DNA of 64,000 bases. Origin: JBMOKU01 sp049324315 (lineage in GTDB: Bacteria; Bacillota; Clostridia; Peptostreptococcales; Thermotaleaceae). A program made the translations under genes and the position numbers. How positions within the stretch are numbered: the first letter of the stretch is position 1; every line of letters starts with the position of its first letter. The notes under the pieces are model-generated. The model saw only the letters and a program-made list of their open reading frames with translations, did not search any database and was not told the origin of the DNA. The DNA lies in assembly GCA_049324315.1 (NCBI GenBank), contig JBMOKU010000025.1, forward strand, positions 41,890 through 105,889. The letters are read 5' to 3'. Below are positions 7,027 to 15,243 of the stretch, in pieces.

Positions 7027-8370
7027 TCATAATAAATATGCTATAAAAACAGTGGCCAGGCCTAAGAAAAAGAAAAAGCCTAATACATCTGTAACGGTTG
7101 TAACAAAAATGGCGGATGCTAAGGCGGGGTCAACCTTGAGCTTTTTTAAGGTAATAGGAACGAGGAAGCCTGCAATCGTGGCGACAACGAGATTTAGAAA
7201 CATAGCCAGGCCTATGACCAAACCAAAAATGGGCTTCTTTTCCCATAAATAGCCCAGGGCTGCAACAACCAGACCGACGGCTAATCCGTTACTTAAGCCT
7301 ACACGAAATTCTTTCAGCAGCACTTTCTTTGCATTGTCAAAGGTCAATTCACTTAAGGCAATTCCTCGAACGACCAGTGTCAGGGTTTGCGTGCCTGCAT
7401 TTCCACCCATACCGGCAACAATGGGCATAAACGTTGCCAAGGCTACCACTCTGGATATGGTGCCTTCAAAAAGGCTGACTGTGGCAGCGGCTAAAATCGC
7501 CGTCAATAGATTGACAAATAACCAGGGAAGTCTGCTTTTTACTGATTCCTTTACAGAGCCGGCAACTTTTTCACTTTCCTGTAATCCTGCCAAACGATAT
7601 AAGTCTTCTGTACTCTCGTCTCGAAGTATTTCCATGATATCATCTACGGTGATAATACCCAGCATGACGTCTTGGGAGTCAACGACGGGGACGGTGAGAA
7701 AACCATACTTTTCAAAAATATGACCTACTTCCTCCTGGTCCATATCCACCGGTACACTGATAACCTTTTCGTTCGTGATGTCAGAAATTTTCACTTCAAA
7801 ACTGCTGATGACCATATCCCTCAGGGATACTACCCCCTTGAGGATATCCTGATCATCCAACACATAAATATAGTAGGCTGTTTCTGCATCGGGAGCTTCG
7901 TGCTGCAGATACTTCAACGTTTCTCCAACAGTCATGGAATCTTTGATGGCAATAAACTCTGTTGCCATAATACCACCGGCGGTATCGGCTGGATAGGTCA
8001 GTAGTTCTTTCACTTCTTCTGCATCTTCAAAATCAAGGTTTGTAATGATTCTATCAGCATCTTCCTTGGCAATGGAACCTAAAAGGTCAACCAACTCGTC
8101 GGAAGACATTTCGTCAACAATTTTCTTTTGCTTATAATCAGGAAAAATAGACAGCAGCTCGTACTTTTCTTCATCTTCGGCAAAGTCGATAACGGCAGCA
8201 ATCGTACTTTCAGGAAGTTTCTGAAACAGCTGCAGTCTGTCGCCTTCATATAGATGTATGGCATCAAGAATATCTGCCGGATGAATATCCTCGACGACTT
8301 TTTGAATTTGCCCATTACTGGCTGATAATAAAAACTGTATCAATTCTTTTTCATAGATTTCATATGGCAT
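7027..8370 (-). CDS. mgtE: Magnesium transporter MgtE
   Basis: 447 residues. The order matches MgtE: a cytoplasmic N domain of helical repeats (~1-125), a CBS pair (~130-250, e.g. DQDILKGVVSLRD and GIITVDDIMEILRDE), a linking helix, and five C-terminal membrane helices starting near residue 280. The pore helix region has PIVAGMGGNAGTQTL and the last helices carry an Asp-containing VTTVTDVLGFF. It is a Mg2+ channel gated by Mg2+ on its cytoplasmic domains. AAGGGGAAG precedes the ATG. No Mg2+ riboswitch is recognisable in the 200 bases upstream. Confidence 0.95.
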   Translation of the reverse strand: MPYEIYEKELIQFLLSASNGQIQKVVEDIHPADILDAIHLYEGDRLQLFQKLPESTIAAVIDFAEDEEKYELLSIFPDYKQKKIVDEMSSDELVDLLGSIAKEDADRIITNLDFEDAEEVKELLTYPADTAGGIMATEFIAIKDSMTVGETLKYLQHEAPDAETAYYIYVLDDQDILKGVVSLRDMVISSFEVKISDITNEKVISVPVDMDQEEVGHIFEKYGFLTVPVVDSQDVMLGIITVDDIMEILRDESTEDLYRLAGLQESEKVAGSVKESVKSRLPWLFVNLLTAILAAATVSLFEGTISRVVALATFMPIVAGMGGNAGTQTLTLVVRGIALSELTFDNAKKVLLKEFRVGLSNGLAVGLVVAALGYLWEKKPIFGLVIGLAMFLNLVVATIAGFLVPITLKKLKVDPALASAIFVTTVTDVLGFFFFLGLATVFIAYLL

Positions 8371-8569
8371 ATGCCTTCCCCTTTATAGTAATCTCGCAGT
8401 AGACTTATTTAACAAATAATATGTGGTGTATGTGTTTATCTTATTCTTCAGAATACGATATAAAGCATTTCAATGATGAATTAATTGTGATACTATTATT
8501 TATTATAGGTTATTTTTGTTAATTTTTAAGGTGGATCATGGGTTCGTTGCAGCTGAGGGGGATCAATGA

Positions 8570-10459
8570 ATGGTAGGACAAACCTTCATGTCTTTTATAA
8601 AGCGATTAACCAATAGAATAAAAACTTATCACATGGATACAACCATGGATGAGATGAATAGAGGGTGTGAACTGGACGCCTTAATGCATGAGACGGACAT
8701 AAGACTGAAATTGGGCGAAGATATTGCTTGTGTCGGTTATTGGGAATGGGATCATGGGGTGGATCAGATCATCATTTATGGCGATGCCACGGGTTTCTTT
8801 AGAACTGAGGGTGAAATCTATCATACTACCTATAGAAGCTTTGTTGAAAGTTTTGTTCATCCTGATAATCGAAAACTTGTTCAGAAATCTGTAAGAAACA
8901 TGATTCATAAAGATATAGCGGACATGATTGAAATAAAAATCCTAAAGTCTAATGGTGAAGAAGGCTGGGCGCGGTTAAAGGCTCAAGCAATGCGGAACGA
9001 GCGTGGGGAAATAAGGAAAATCATTGGTGTAGTGCAGGATATCACGGAATGGAAAAGAATTGAGCAAGCCAATATGGAGAAACTGGATTTTATTAATAAA
9101 TTTTTTGAGACGATACCCAACCCTCTTTTTTATAAGGATATTCATGGGGTGTATAAACACTGCAATCAAGCCTTTGCGTCCTATTTGGGGCGTAGGAAAG
9201 AAGAAATACTTGGTCATACTACGTTTGAAATTCATCCGTCAGACCTAGCCGTGTTATATCATAAAGCGGATCAAGAATTGATTCAAAGCCAAGGAACAAA
9301 AATATCAGAGGCATCAATTCTCTGTCATGATGGTTTCATTCACAATGTGATTATCAATAAAGCCGCATTGATAGATGCTAAAGGAAATGTAGACGGCATT
9401 GTAGGTACGTTAAATGATATAACGGAACGAAAGAAAGATGAATGGCGAATCAATCGACTTTTGAAGCTGAAGGAAGCTATGCTGGAAGTTAACCATGCAG
9501 TTATTCAGACGGAAGACCTTTATGAACTGTTCCAAATAATCCTGGACAAGGCCTTGGAGGTCATTGAAAAAGCAGACCTTGGAGCAATATTGGTATTTGA
9601 TGAAGACGAGAATTTGCGTATTGTCGTCAGTAAAGGATATAACGATCCGAATATAGATGCGTTTCGATTGTCATTAAAGAAATCCTTCATATGGTTGGAG
9701 ACGGAGGGAAAAATTGAGAAGACCGTTATCGTCAATGATATTCCGAGAATGTTGAAGAGAGGAATGACAAAACTGCCAAAGGATGATTTGGGAATAGAAG
9801 TACTTTCATCCATTAGTGCACCAATCTTTATGGATGGAAGGCTTTATGGTCTTATCGGAATTGACAGCAGGTTTAACCACGCTTACGATGAAACAGACTT
9901 AGAGATTATGGAATATATGAGAAATCAAGTGGCCATTGCCATCGGCAATCATAAATTATATGAGGAAATGATTTATCTGTCTAAATATGACAGCTTGACA
10001 AATACTTACAATCGAAGATACTTTGAAGAATTTTTTGAAAAATATCTTTCAAGTAAAGTAGAGACAACAGATTGTTTTTCCTTTGTTGTATTTGACTTAG
10101 ACGATCTAAAGTTTGTCAATGATACATATGGGCATCTTGCAGGAGATGAACTGATCAAGGTCTTTGCTAAAACAATGAAGGATACAGTAGAGTCTTTGCA
10201 AGCCTTTGCAAGATACGGGGGAGACGAGTTTGTAGGCATACTTTATGGAAGCAGTTCTATGGAATTTACAGACCAATTCGAAGAACTTTCAGCATTTTTC
10301 AGGGAAAATCCTATAAAATATAAATCATATCCAATAATCTGTCGTTTTAGTTACGGCATAGCAAACTATCCGACGGATGGCAAGGATTATGACCAGTTGA
10401 TTAAGGTCGCTGATGAAAGAATGTATAACTATAAAAGAAAAAATCCAAAGCCTGCTTAA
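8570..10459 (+). CDS. PAS-PAS-GAF diguanylate cyclase
   Basis: 629 residues and no membrane segment, so a cytoplasmic sensor. Visible order: a PAS-PAC domain (~45-165, ending VVQDITEWKR), a second PAS (~175-290, ending LNDITERKKD), GAF (~305-450), and GGDEF (~465-625). The GGDEF motif is intact (ARYGGDEFVGI), preceded by the metal/GTP-binding DLDDLKFVNDTYGH, so it should make c-di-GMP. The product-inhibition RxxD site is absent (ESLQ at that place). The ATG follows GAGGGGG. It is paralogous to the next gene, from which it is separated by 100 bases. Confidence 0.9.
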   Translation: MVGQTFMSFIKRLTNRIKTYHMDTTMDEMNRGCELDALMHETDIRLKLGEDIACVGYWEWDHGVDQIIIYGDATGFFRTEGEIYHTTYRSFVESFVHPDNRKLVQKSVRNMIHKDIADMIEIKILKSNGEEGWARLKAQAMRNERGEIRKIIGVVQDITEWKRIEQANMEKLDFINKFFETIPNPLFYKDIHGVYKHCNQAFASYLGRRKEEILGHTTFEIHPSDLAVLYHKADQELIQSQGTKISEASILCHDGFIHNVIINKAALIDAKGNVDGIVGTLNDITERKKDEWRINRLLKLKEAMLEVNHAVIQTEDLYELFQIILDKALEVIEKADLGAILVFDEDENLRIVVSKGYNDPNIDAFRLSLKKSFIWLETEGKIEKTVIVNDIPRMLKRGMTKLPKDDLGIEVLSSISAPIFMDGRLYGLIGIDSRFNHAYDETDLEIMEYMRNQVAIAIGNHKLYEEMIYLSKYDSLTNTYNRRYFEEFFEKYLSSKVETTDCFSFVVFDLDDLKFVNDTYGHLAGDELIKVFAKTMKDTVESLQAFARYGGDEFVGILYGSSSMEFTDQFEELSAFFRENPIKYKSYPIICRFSYGIANYPTDGKDYDQLIKVADERMYNYKRKNPKPA

Positions 10460-10559
10460 GTGAAAATATTGAATGATCTGCACTGTTAGGAAAGCAACAT
10501 CTTTTCACGTACAGTGTTTTCTATCTAGATGATAATGACGGACAACTCTGGGAGGCAAG

Positions 10560-12470
10560 GTGATAGACATGAGATGGAAGGATATTGTCCTGAAATTTAT
10601 CAGGAATAGAGTTCGTTTGATGGATCCCCGTCCAATAAAGACTTATTTTTCTGATGAAGAAGCGAGGAACATTCTAGATGAAAGGGAAACAACTTTAAAG
10701 CTTATGGTAGAAACTGCAAACATAGGCTTCTTTGAATGGGATATCGTAAAAGGAAAACTTACGATATCAGATGAGATCTTAAAAATATTAAAGACAGACA
10801 AAGCTTACAGCGATAAGGATTTTCGCTGGATGGTAAGGAAATTTGTCAAGCCTCAATATAGAAGACGGATATATAATGAAGTCCGGAAGACAGTTACCAC
10901 AGGGAGCTCAGAGACCATCGAATTGGTTATTGTGAGGGAAGACGGAGAAGAGCGATGGATCCGGGGGAAAAGCTGCTACGTTTGTGATGAGGAAAGAAAA
11001 ACCCATAAATATCTCGGTGCGGTACAAGATATAACTGAACTTAAAAAAGGTGGCATGGTCTTAGAAGATCAATATAGATTTATTAATCAGATTATAGATG
11101 CAGTACCAGATCCGGTATTTCTCACAGATGCCAACAAAGGAACATTTAGCATCTGTAATAAGGCGTACTTTACATATACAGGGTTCAAAAGAGAAGAAGT
11201 AATCGGACATACCATTTTTGATATACATCCTAAAGAAATGGCAGAAATGTATCAGAAAGTCAATCTTGAGTTGTTGGAAAGTAAAGGCGTAAAAATGTAT
11301 GAAACAATATCTATGGATAAAAGCCACAGGGCACGGGACGTAGTTGCACGTAAAGCAGTACTGACAGATGAAGAAGAAAAACCCATAGGAATTGTAGGTG
11401 TACTCAATGATATCACACCCCATAAAAATACTATTCGTAGGATTGATAGATTACTTAAAATCAAGGAAGCAATGCTTGAGGTAAATCACCAAGCAGTCAA
11501 TGTAACAGATATTCATAAATTGTATGATCTGATACTGGAGAAAGTGATTGCGTTTGTTGATGGTGCACGCATTGGCTCTGTCGTGATGATTGATGATGAT
11601 CAAAATCTAAAAATCGTGGCATGTAAAGGATATTCTACGCAGCATGCAGACCGCTTCTCTATACCACTAGAGGAATCTTACCAGTGGAAGGTCACAAATG
11701 GCATCATCCAAGACACAGTAATTATAAATCACATGGATCAGCAAAAGGATGTGATTATGCTGTCTACAGAAGAAAATGTAAGAATCAAGTCTATTATGAG
11801 TGGGCCAATCATCAACGATAGACAGTTGTATGGATTTGTAAATATTGACAGTATTCAGGAGGATTCCTTCGACGAGACAGATAAAGAAATCATGGAATAT
11901 ATGAGAAATCAGATTGCCATCGTATTGGGAAAACGCAAATTATATGAAAAAATCAACCACTTATATAAGTATGATAAGCTGACCAATATATACAATAGGA
12001 GATTTTTTGAAGAATCCTTTGAGCAATTGTTGAAGAAAACCATGGTGAATAAAGACCGCTTTTCCTTTGCCATGTTTGATTTGAATGGGCTAAAAAACGT
12101 TAATGATACGTATGGACATCAGGCCGGAGATTGTTTGATTCAATACTTTGCAAACAGAATTAAAGAATATAGAAAACCTATGGATATGGTGGCTAGATTT
12201 GGGGGAGATGAGTTTGTAGGTATTTTCATCGATAAGGAACCGGAAGATCTGGAAGAAGAATTAGAAATAATGATAAAAGATTTAGAGGAAAATCCGATTC
12301 AAATGAATAAAGGAGAATTTGTATGCAGCTTTAGTTATGGTATTGCTTTGTTTCCTCAAGACGGAAATACCTATGATCAACTGGTGAAAGCCGCTGATGA
12401 AAAAATGTATGAACACAAGAGAAAAATGAAAAGCAAAATGGTAAAAATGAAAAATAAATTGTACATGTGA
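10560..12470 (+). CDS. PAS-PAS-GAF diguanylate cyclase, tandem paralogue
   Basis: 636 residues with the same domain order as the preceding gene: PAS (~40-155), PAS (~165-280), GAF (~300-445), GGDEF (~460-615). GGDEF is intact (VARFGGDEFVGI). At the I-site position there is KPMD rather than RxxD. Shared wording such as MEYMRNQ.AI and YNRRYFEE/YNRRFFEE in the two genes shows a tandem duplication, now well diverged. I use the GTG start, since GGGAGG lies 4-5 bases upstream; an ATG three codons later is also possible. The C-terminal Lys/Met-rich tail is unusual. The next gene follows directly. Confidence 0.88.
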   Translation: MIDMRWKDIVLKFIRNRVRLMDPRPIKTYFSDEEARNILDERETTLKLMVETANIGFFEWDIVKGKLTISDEILKILKTDKAYSDKDFRWMVRKFVKPQYRRRIYNEVRKTVTTGSSETIELVIVREDGEERWIRGKSCYVCDEERKTHKYLGAVQDITELKKGGMVLEDQYRFINQIIDAVPDPVFLTDANKGTFSICNKAYFTYTGFKREEVIGHTIFDIHPKEMAEMYQKVNLELLESKGVKMYETISMDKSHRARDVVARKAVLTDEEEKPIGIVGVLNDITPHKNTIRRIDRLLKIKEAMLEVNHQAVNVTDIHKLYDLILEKVIAFVDGARIGSVVMIDDDQNLKIVACKGYSTQHADRFSIPLEESYQWKVTNGIIQDTVIINHMDQQKDVIMLSTEENVRIKSIMSGPIINDRQLYGFVNIDSIQEDSFDETDKEIMEYMRNQIAIVLGKRKLYEKINHLYKYDKLTNIYNRRFFEESFEQLLKKTMVNKDRFSFAMFDLNGLKNVNDTYGHQAGDCLIQYFANRIKEYRKPMDMVARFGGDEFVGIFIDKEPEDLEEELEIMIKDLEENPIQMNKGEFVCSFSYGIALFPQDGNTYDQLVKAADEKMYEHKRKMKSKMVKMKNKLYM

Positions 12471-12485
12471 ATGGGGGTAAAAGGG

Positions 12486-13304
12486 ATGAAGGTTTATATT
12501 TCGGCGGATATTGAGGGGATTTGCGGAATTGTTAACAGAAGTCATATCAATCCACAAGGCCATGATTATCAAAGAGCCAGGATGTTAATGACAAAAGAGG
12601 TTAATGCAGCCATCGAAGGTGCGACTCAAACTGGTGCAGTAGAAATTGTGGTGAATGACTCTCATGGACCAATGACAAATATACTTATCGAAGAACTGCA
12701 TCCACAGGCACAGCTCATTACAGGCACACCAAAAAAACTTGGCATGATGGAAGGAATAGATCATACCTTTGATGCCGTTATATTCGTAGGATATCATGGA
12801 AAAATGAACAGCGCCGGTGTATTGAGCCACTCCTATGATGGTGGTGTTATCTCAGGTATTTGCATCAATGATAGGGAAGTAGGAGAGTTTGGATTAAACG
12901 GAATGGTGGCAGGACATTTTGGGGTGCCTGTGGTAGCTGTTACCGGAGATCATATATTAGCAGAAGAAGTACAAGGGTTTAACTTGGGTATAAAAACAGT
13001 CGTTGTTAAAACAGCATTAGGAAGATATACCGCAAAATGTATGAATCCGACAAAGGCATGCAAATTGATTCAGAATACTGTAAAAATAGGCTTGGAGGAG
13101 AGGCCACTGATAACGCCTCTTATAATGGAAAAACCCATTTCCTTAGAAATGACATTTTTAAACAGCGGTTTGGCAGAAACAGCAGCTATCATGCCAGGCA
13201 CACAAATGATTGCTCCAAACAAGGTGCGTTATATCGGCCAAGACATGCTGGAAATTTATCGAGCAAGGATGGCTATGACGCTAATGGCTGAGTCGGTGCT
13301 TTAA
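12486..13304 (+). CDS. M55 family D-aminopeptidase (DppA-like)
   Basis: About 272 residues. Metal-binding residues of the DppA family are visible: D and E in YISADIEGICG, His in VNDSHGPM, His in VGYHGKMN, and an Asp/Glu-rich central part. DppA-type enzymes are zinc-dependent, form decamers and cleave D-Ala-containing peptides; substrates here are unproven. GGGGGT lies 7 bases before the chosen ATG (MKVYISAD). An ATG 15 bases earlier, right after the preceding stop, has no spacing for a ribosome site. It is probably co-transcribed with the diguanylate cyclase gene, with no obvious functional link. Confidence 0.88.
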   Translation: MKVYISADIEGICGIVNRSHINPQGHDYQRARMLMTKEVNAAIEGATQTGAVEIVVNDSHGPMTNILIEELHPQAQLITGTPKKLGMMEGIDHTFDAVIFVGYHGKMNSAGVLSHSYDGGVISGICINDREVGEFGLNGMVAGHFGVPVVAVTGDHILAEEVQGFNLGIKTVVVKTALGRYTAKCMNPTKACKLIQNTVKIGLEERPLITPLIMEKPISLEMTFLNSGLAETAAIMPGTQMIAPNKVRYIGQDMLEIYRARMAMTLMAESVL

Positions 13305-13413
13305 GGAATATGAATTTATAAAATTATGTTTGAAAATCAAATAAAAAGGGAATTAAAGAGTATATAGAGTTTTTTATTACATAGGATCCAATGATTTTGG
13401 GAAGGTGAGGATT

Positions 13414-13719
13414 ATGGAAACGGTATCAAGTATTATACAATTGTTTGTTATCATTTTCTTCGTTAGGACGCTGCTGAACTTCTATCGTAGATTTTTACAG
13501 ACACGGGATACTGAGGAATCAGGAGAATATATGGAATCAAGTACAGGCATAGATGATGAGATCGAAAAAGAAATTGCTATTGAAATGGTACATGACGAAA
13601 TATGTGGCAGATCGATACCGAAGAATAAATCCTATATCTTACCGAAGCCTGATAAGACCTATCATTTTTGCAGCTGGGAATGTCGACAAAAATTTATCGA
13701 TGATCATAGAAAAAAATAA
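13414..13719 (+). CDS. Small membrane-anchored YHS/TRASH-like metal-binding protein
   Basis: 101 residues. An N-terminal membrane helix (~5-22) is followed by an acidic linker and then a C-terminal motif: ICGRSIPKNKSY, then YHFCSWECRQKF. The Cys spacing and the FCS..C..KF ending resemble YHS/TRASH metal-binding domains. A role in metal sensing or handling at the membrane is inferred only. The ATG preceded by GGAAGGTGAGG is preferred over an upstream GTG. A terminator follows. Confidence 0.6.
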   Translation: METVSSIIQLFVIIFFVRTLLNFYRRFLQTRDTEESGEYMESSTGIDDEIEKEIAIEMVHDEICGRSIPKNKSYILPKPDKTYHFCSWECRQKFIDDHRKK

Positions 13720-13725
13720 ATATGA

Positions 13726-13764
13726 CCTCCTTATTGATACAAAAAATCAGTGAGGAGGCTTTTA
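13726..13764 (+). terminator. Terminator after the YHS-like gene
   Basis: CCTCCTTATTGAT pairs with ATCAGTGAGGAGG (with G-T pairs), followed by CTTTTATTT. Confidence 0.75.
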
Positions 13765-13907
13765 TTTGCAATGATACTAGGACTATAGGACTAATTTGCT
13801 ATTTTTTTCGACGGGCAGGATTTGACGAAAAAATGACGAATTAACAATATGGTGTCGAATAATGTATATTCCTAGCGTCCGGCAATTGTTGAAAGGAGAC
13901 CTAATAA

Positions 13908-14369
13908 ATGTTAAAATTACCCATAATAGCATTGTTTTTGAGGACAATCCCAGAGGGGATTTTGGTAATATTTGCAAGTCATGTAATTCATGGCTACCAG
14001 TTAAATCTAAAACGTATATTGCTAACTGGAGGTATTTTAGGAGTATGTACCTACATTGCAAGACTCTTGCCAGTACATTTCGGAGTCCATACCATTATCT
14101 TGCTCAGTGCCCTTATCTTCTTATTAGTTAAGATGCATGGTTTTAATACATCCAAAGCGATTACCTCGGCTTTATTAAGTTTTATAATTTTATCGATTAG
14201 TGATTTGATTTTAGTGTTTATGTATGTAAATGTACTTAAAATGTCTACAGATGTATTATTAGACATGTCTACTAAAAGCATCCTATTGGGATTGCCATCT
14301 TTGTTTCTGTTGTTGATAATTCTAGTACCTGTACATTTCGTAAGGCAAAGCAGAAAAAGGCAGGTATGA
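13908..14369 (+). CDS. AgrC sensor-like integral membrane protein without kinase
   Basis: 153 residues, almost all hydrophobic, with about five membrane helices and a basic C-terminal end (RQSRKRQV). It sits immediately before agrB with an ATGA overlap and shares the operon with agrB and agrD. It resembles the N-terminal membrane sensor half of AgrC-type receptors, yet no histidine kinase or GHKL ATPase part follows, and no kinase gene is near. AAAGGAG precedes the ATG. It may bind the peptide, act with a distant kinase, or have a role in export or immunity. The family assignment is from context and hydropathy, not a clear signature. Confidence 0.5.
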   Translation: MLKLPIIALFLRTIPEGILVIFASHVIHGYQLNLKRILLTGGILGVCTYIARLLPVHFGVHTIILLSALIFLLVKMHGFNTSKAITSALLSFIILSISDLILVFMYVNVLKMSTDVLLDMSTKSILLGLPSLFLLLIILVPVHFVRQSRKRQV

Positions 14370-15037
14370 CCATGTATGGAATCGAAAGGGCATCAAATTT
14401 TCTAGCATATCATATTTCCATGTTGTTGGATTATGATAAGGATCATGAAGAAGTATTGGCTTATGGAGCTTTTGTAATAATACAAACCTTTATAAATATA
14501 TTATGTGTTGTTATATTCGGAAAAATATTCGGGGTGACATTGGAGGCATTAATTATATCGATTGTTGCTTCATTATTAAGAAAGTACTCTGGAGGTGTCC
14601 ACGCTACTAGCCCCGGTAGATGTATCGCAATCGGAACGATTGGTTTTGTTGGGATGGCGCTCTTGGTAGATCTTCTTGTAAGAACGAATATTACTTTTGT
14701 GGCTGTTTCAAATGTACTTAGCTTATTATCTGTTATTTTTATCATTACTAAATATGCACCTGTTGATACTCCGGATAAACGAATAGTCGATAAAGCTAAA
14801 AGAGAACGTCTAAGAAGGCAAGCATTGGAGGCACTAGCTTTTTTGACTCTTCTACAAATAATATTTTGGCTTTTATATTTTTATTTTCAATTTAGTATTC
14901 TATTAAACCTAATAATTTCTATTTGTTTAGGAGTGATTTGGCAAAGCTTTACATTAACAGCTTTGGGACATGCTTTTATAATAAGGTTAGATATGATTTT
15001 TAAAGATATCTATTTAATTATAGGGGGTGAACGATAA
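14366..15037 (+). CDS. agrB: AgrB-type accessory gene regulator peptidase
   Basis: 223 residues, six predicted membrane helices. The catalytic pair of the membrane cysteine endopeptidase is visible in RKYSGGVHATSPGRC: His and Cys seven residues apart, as in AgrB. AgrB cuts the C-terminal tail of AgrD and forms the thiolactone ring. The ATG overlaps the stop of the upstream gene; a second ATG two codons later is an alternative. Its TAA overlaps the first base of agrD, so the three genes are translationally linked. Confidence 0.93.
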   Translation: MTMYGIERASNFLAYHISMLLDYDKDHEEVLAYGAFVIIQTFINILCVVIFGKIFGVTLEALIISIVASLLRKYSGGVHATSPGRCIAIGTIGFVGMALLVDLLVRTNITFVAVSNVLSLLSVIFIITKYAPVDTPDKRIVDKAKRERLRRQALEALAFLTLLQIIFWLLYFYFQFSILLNLIISICLGVIWQSFTLTALGHAFIIRLDMIFKDIYLIIGGER

Positions 15038-15174
15038 TGAAAAGGAAATTTATTATGATGTTGGCCATATTTGGAGCTGCAGCAATGACATTTTTTGCCA
15101 ACACGACAGCTGCATCCGCATGTATTTTTGGCGCATATCAGCCGAAAGAACCAAAAATACTCCAGAATAAGTAG
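15037..15174 (+). CDS. agrD: AgrD-type cyclic peptide autoinducer precursor
   Basis: 45 residues. An amphipathic, positively charged leader (MKRKFIMMLAIFGAAAMTFF) is followed by the signal region SACIFGAYQPKEPKIL. Cys29 would form the thiolactone. The QPKEP-type acidic tail is what AgrB removes in clostridial AgrD peptides. The mature ring is probably CIFGA or CIFGAY with N-terminal residues; the exact ends are not determined. A strong ribosome site (AGGGGGTGA) precedes the ATG, which overlaps the agrB stop by one base. A terminator follows 2 bases after the stop. Confidence 0.92.
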   Translation: MKRKFIMMLAIFGAAAMTFFANTTAASACIFGAYQPKEPKILQNK

Positions 15175-15176
15175 AT

Positions 15177-15203
15177 ATAAGAGGTCAAAATATGGCCTCT
15201 TAT
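15177..15203 (+). terminator. Terminator of the agr operon
   Basis: ATAAGAGGTC pairs with GGCCTCTTAT around a 7-base loop, followed by an AT-rich stretch. It separates agrD from the GGDEF/HD-GYP gene. Confidence 0.7.
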
Positions 15204-15243
15204 ATATTATTTATCTATGAATACCATTTGGATAAAGGTGAAA

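Noticed and set aside
8371..8569. Magnesium riboswitch upstream of mgtE
   Set aside because: No M-box features are recognisable on the minus strand in this AT-rich spacer.
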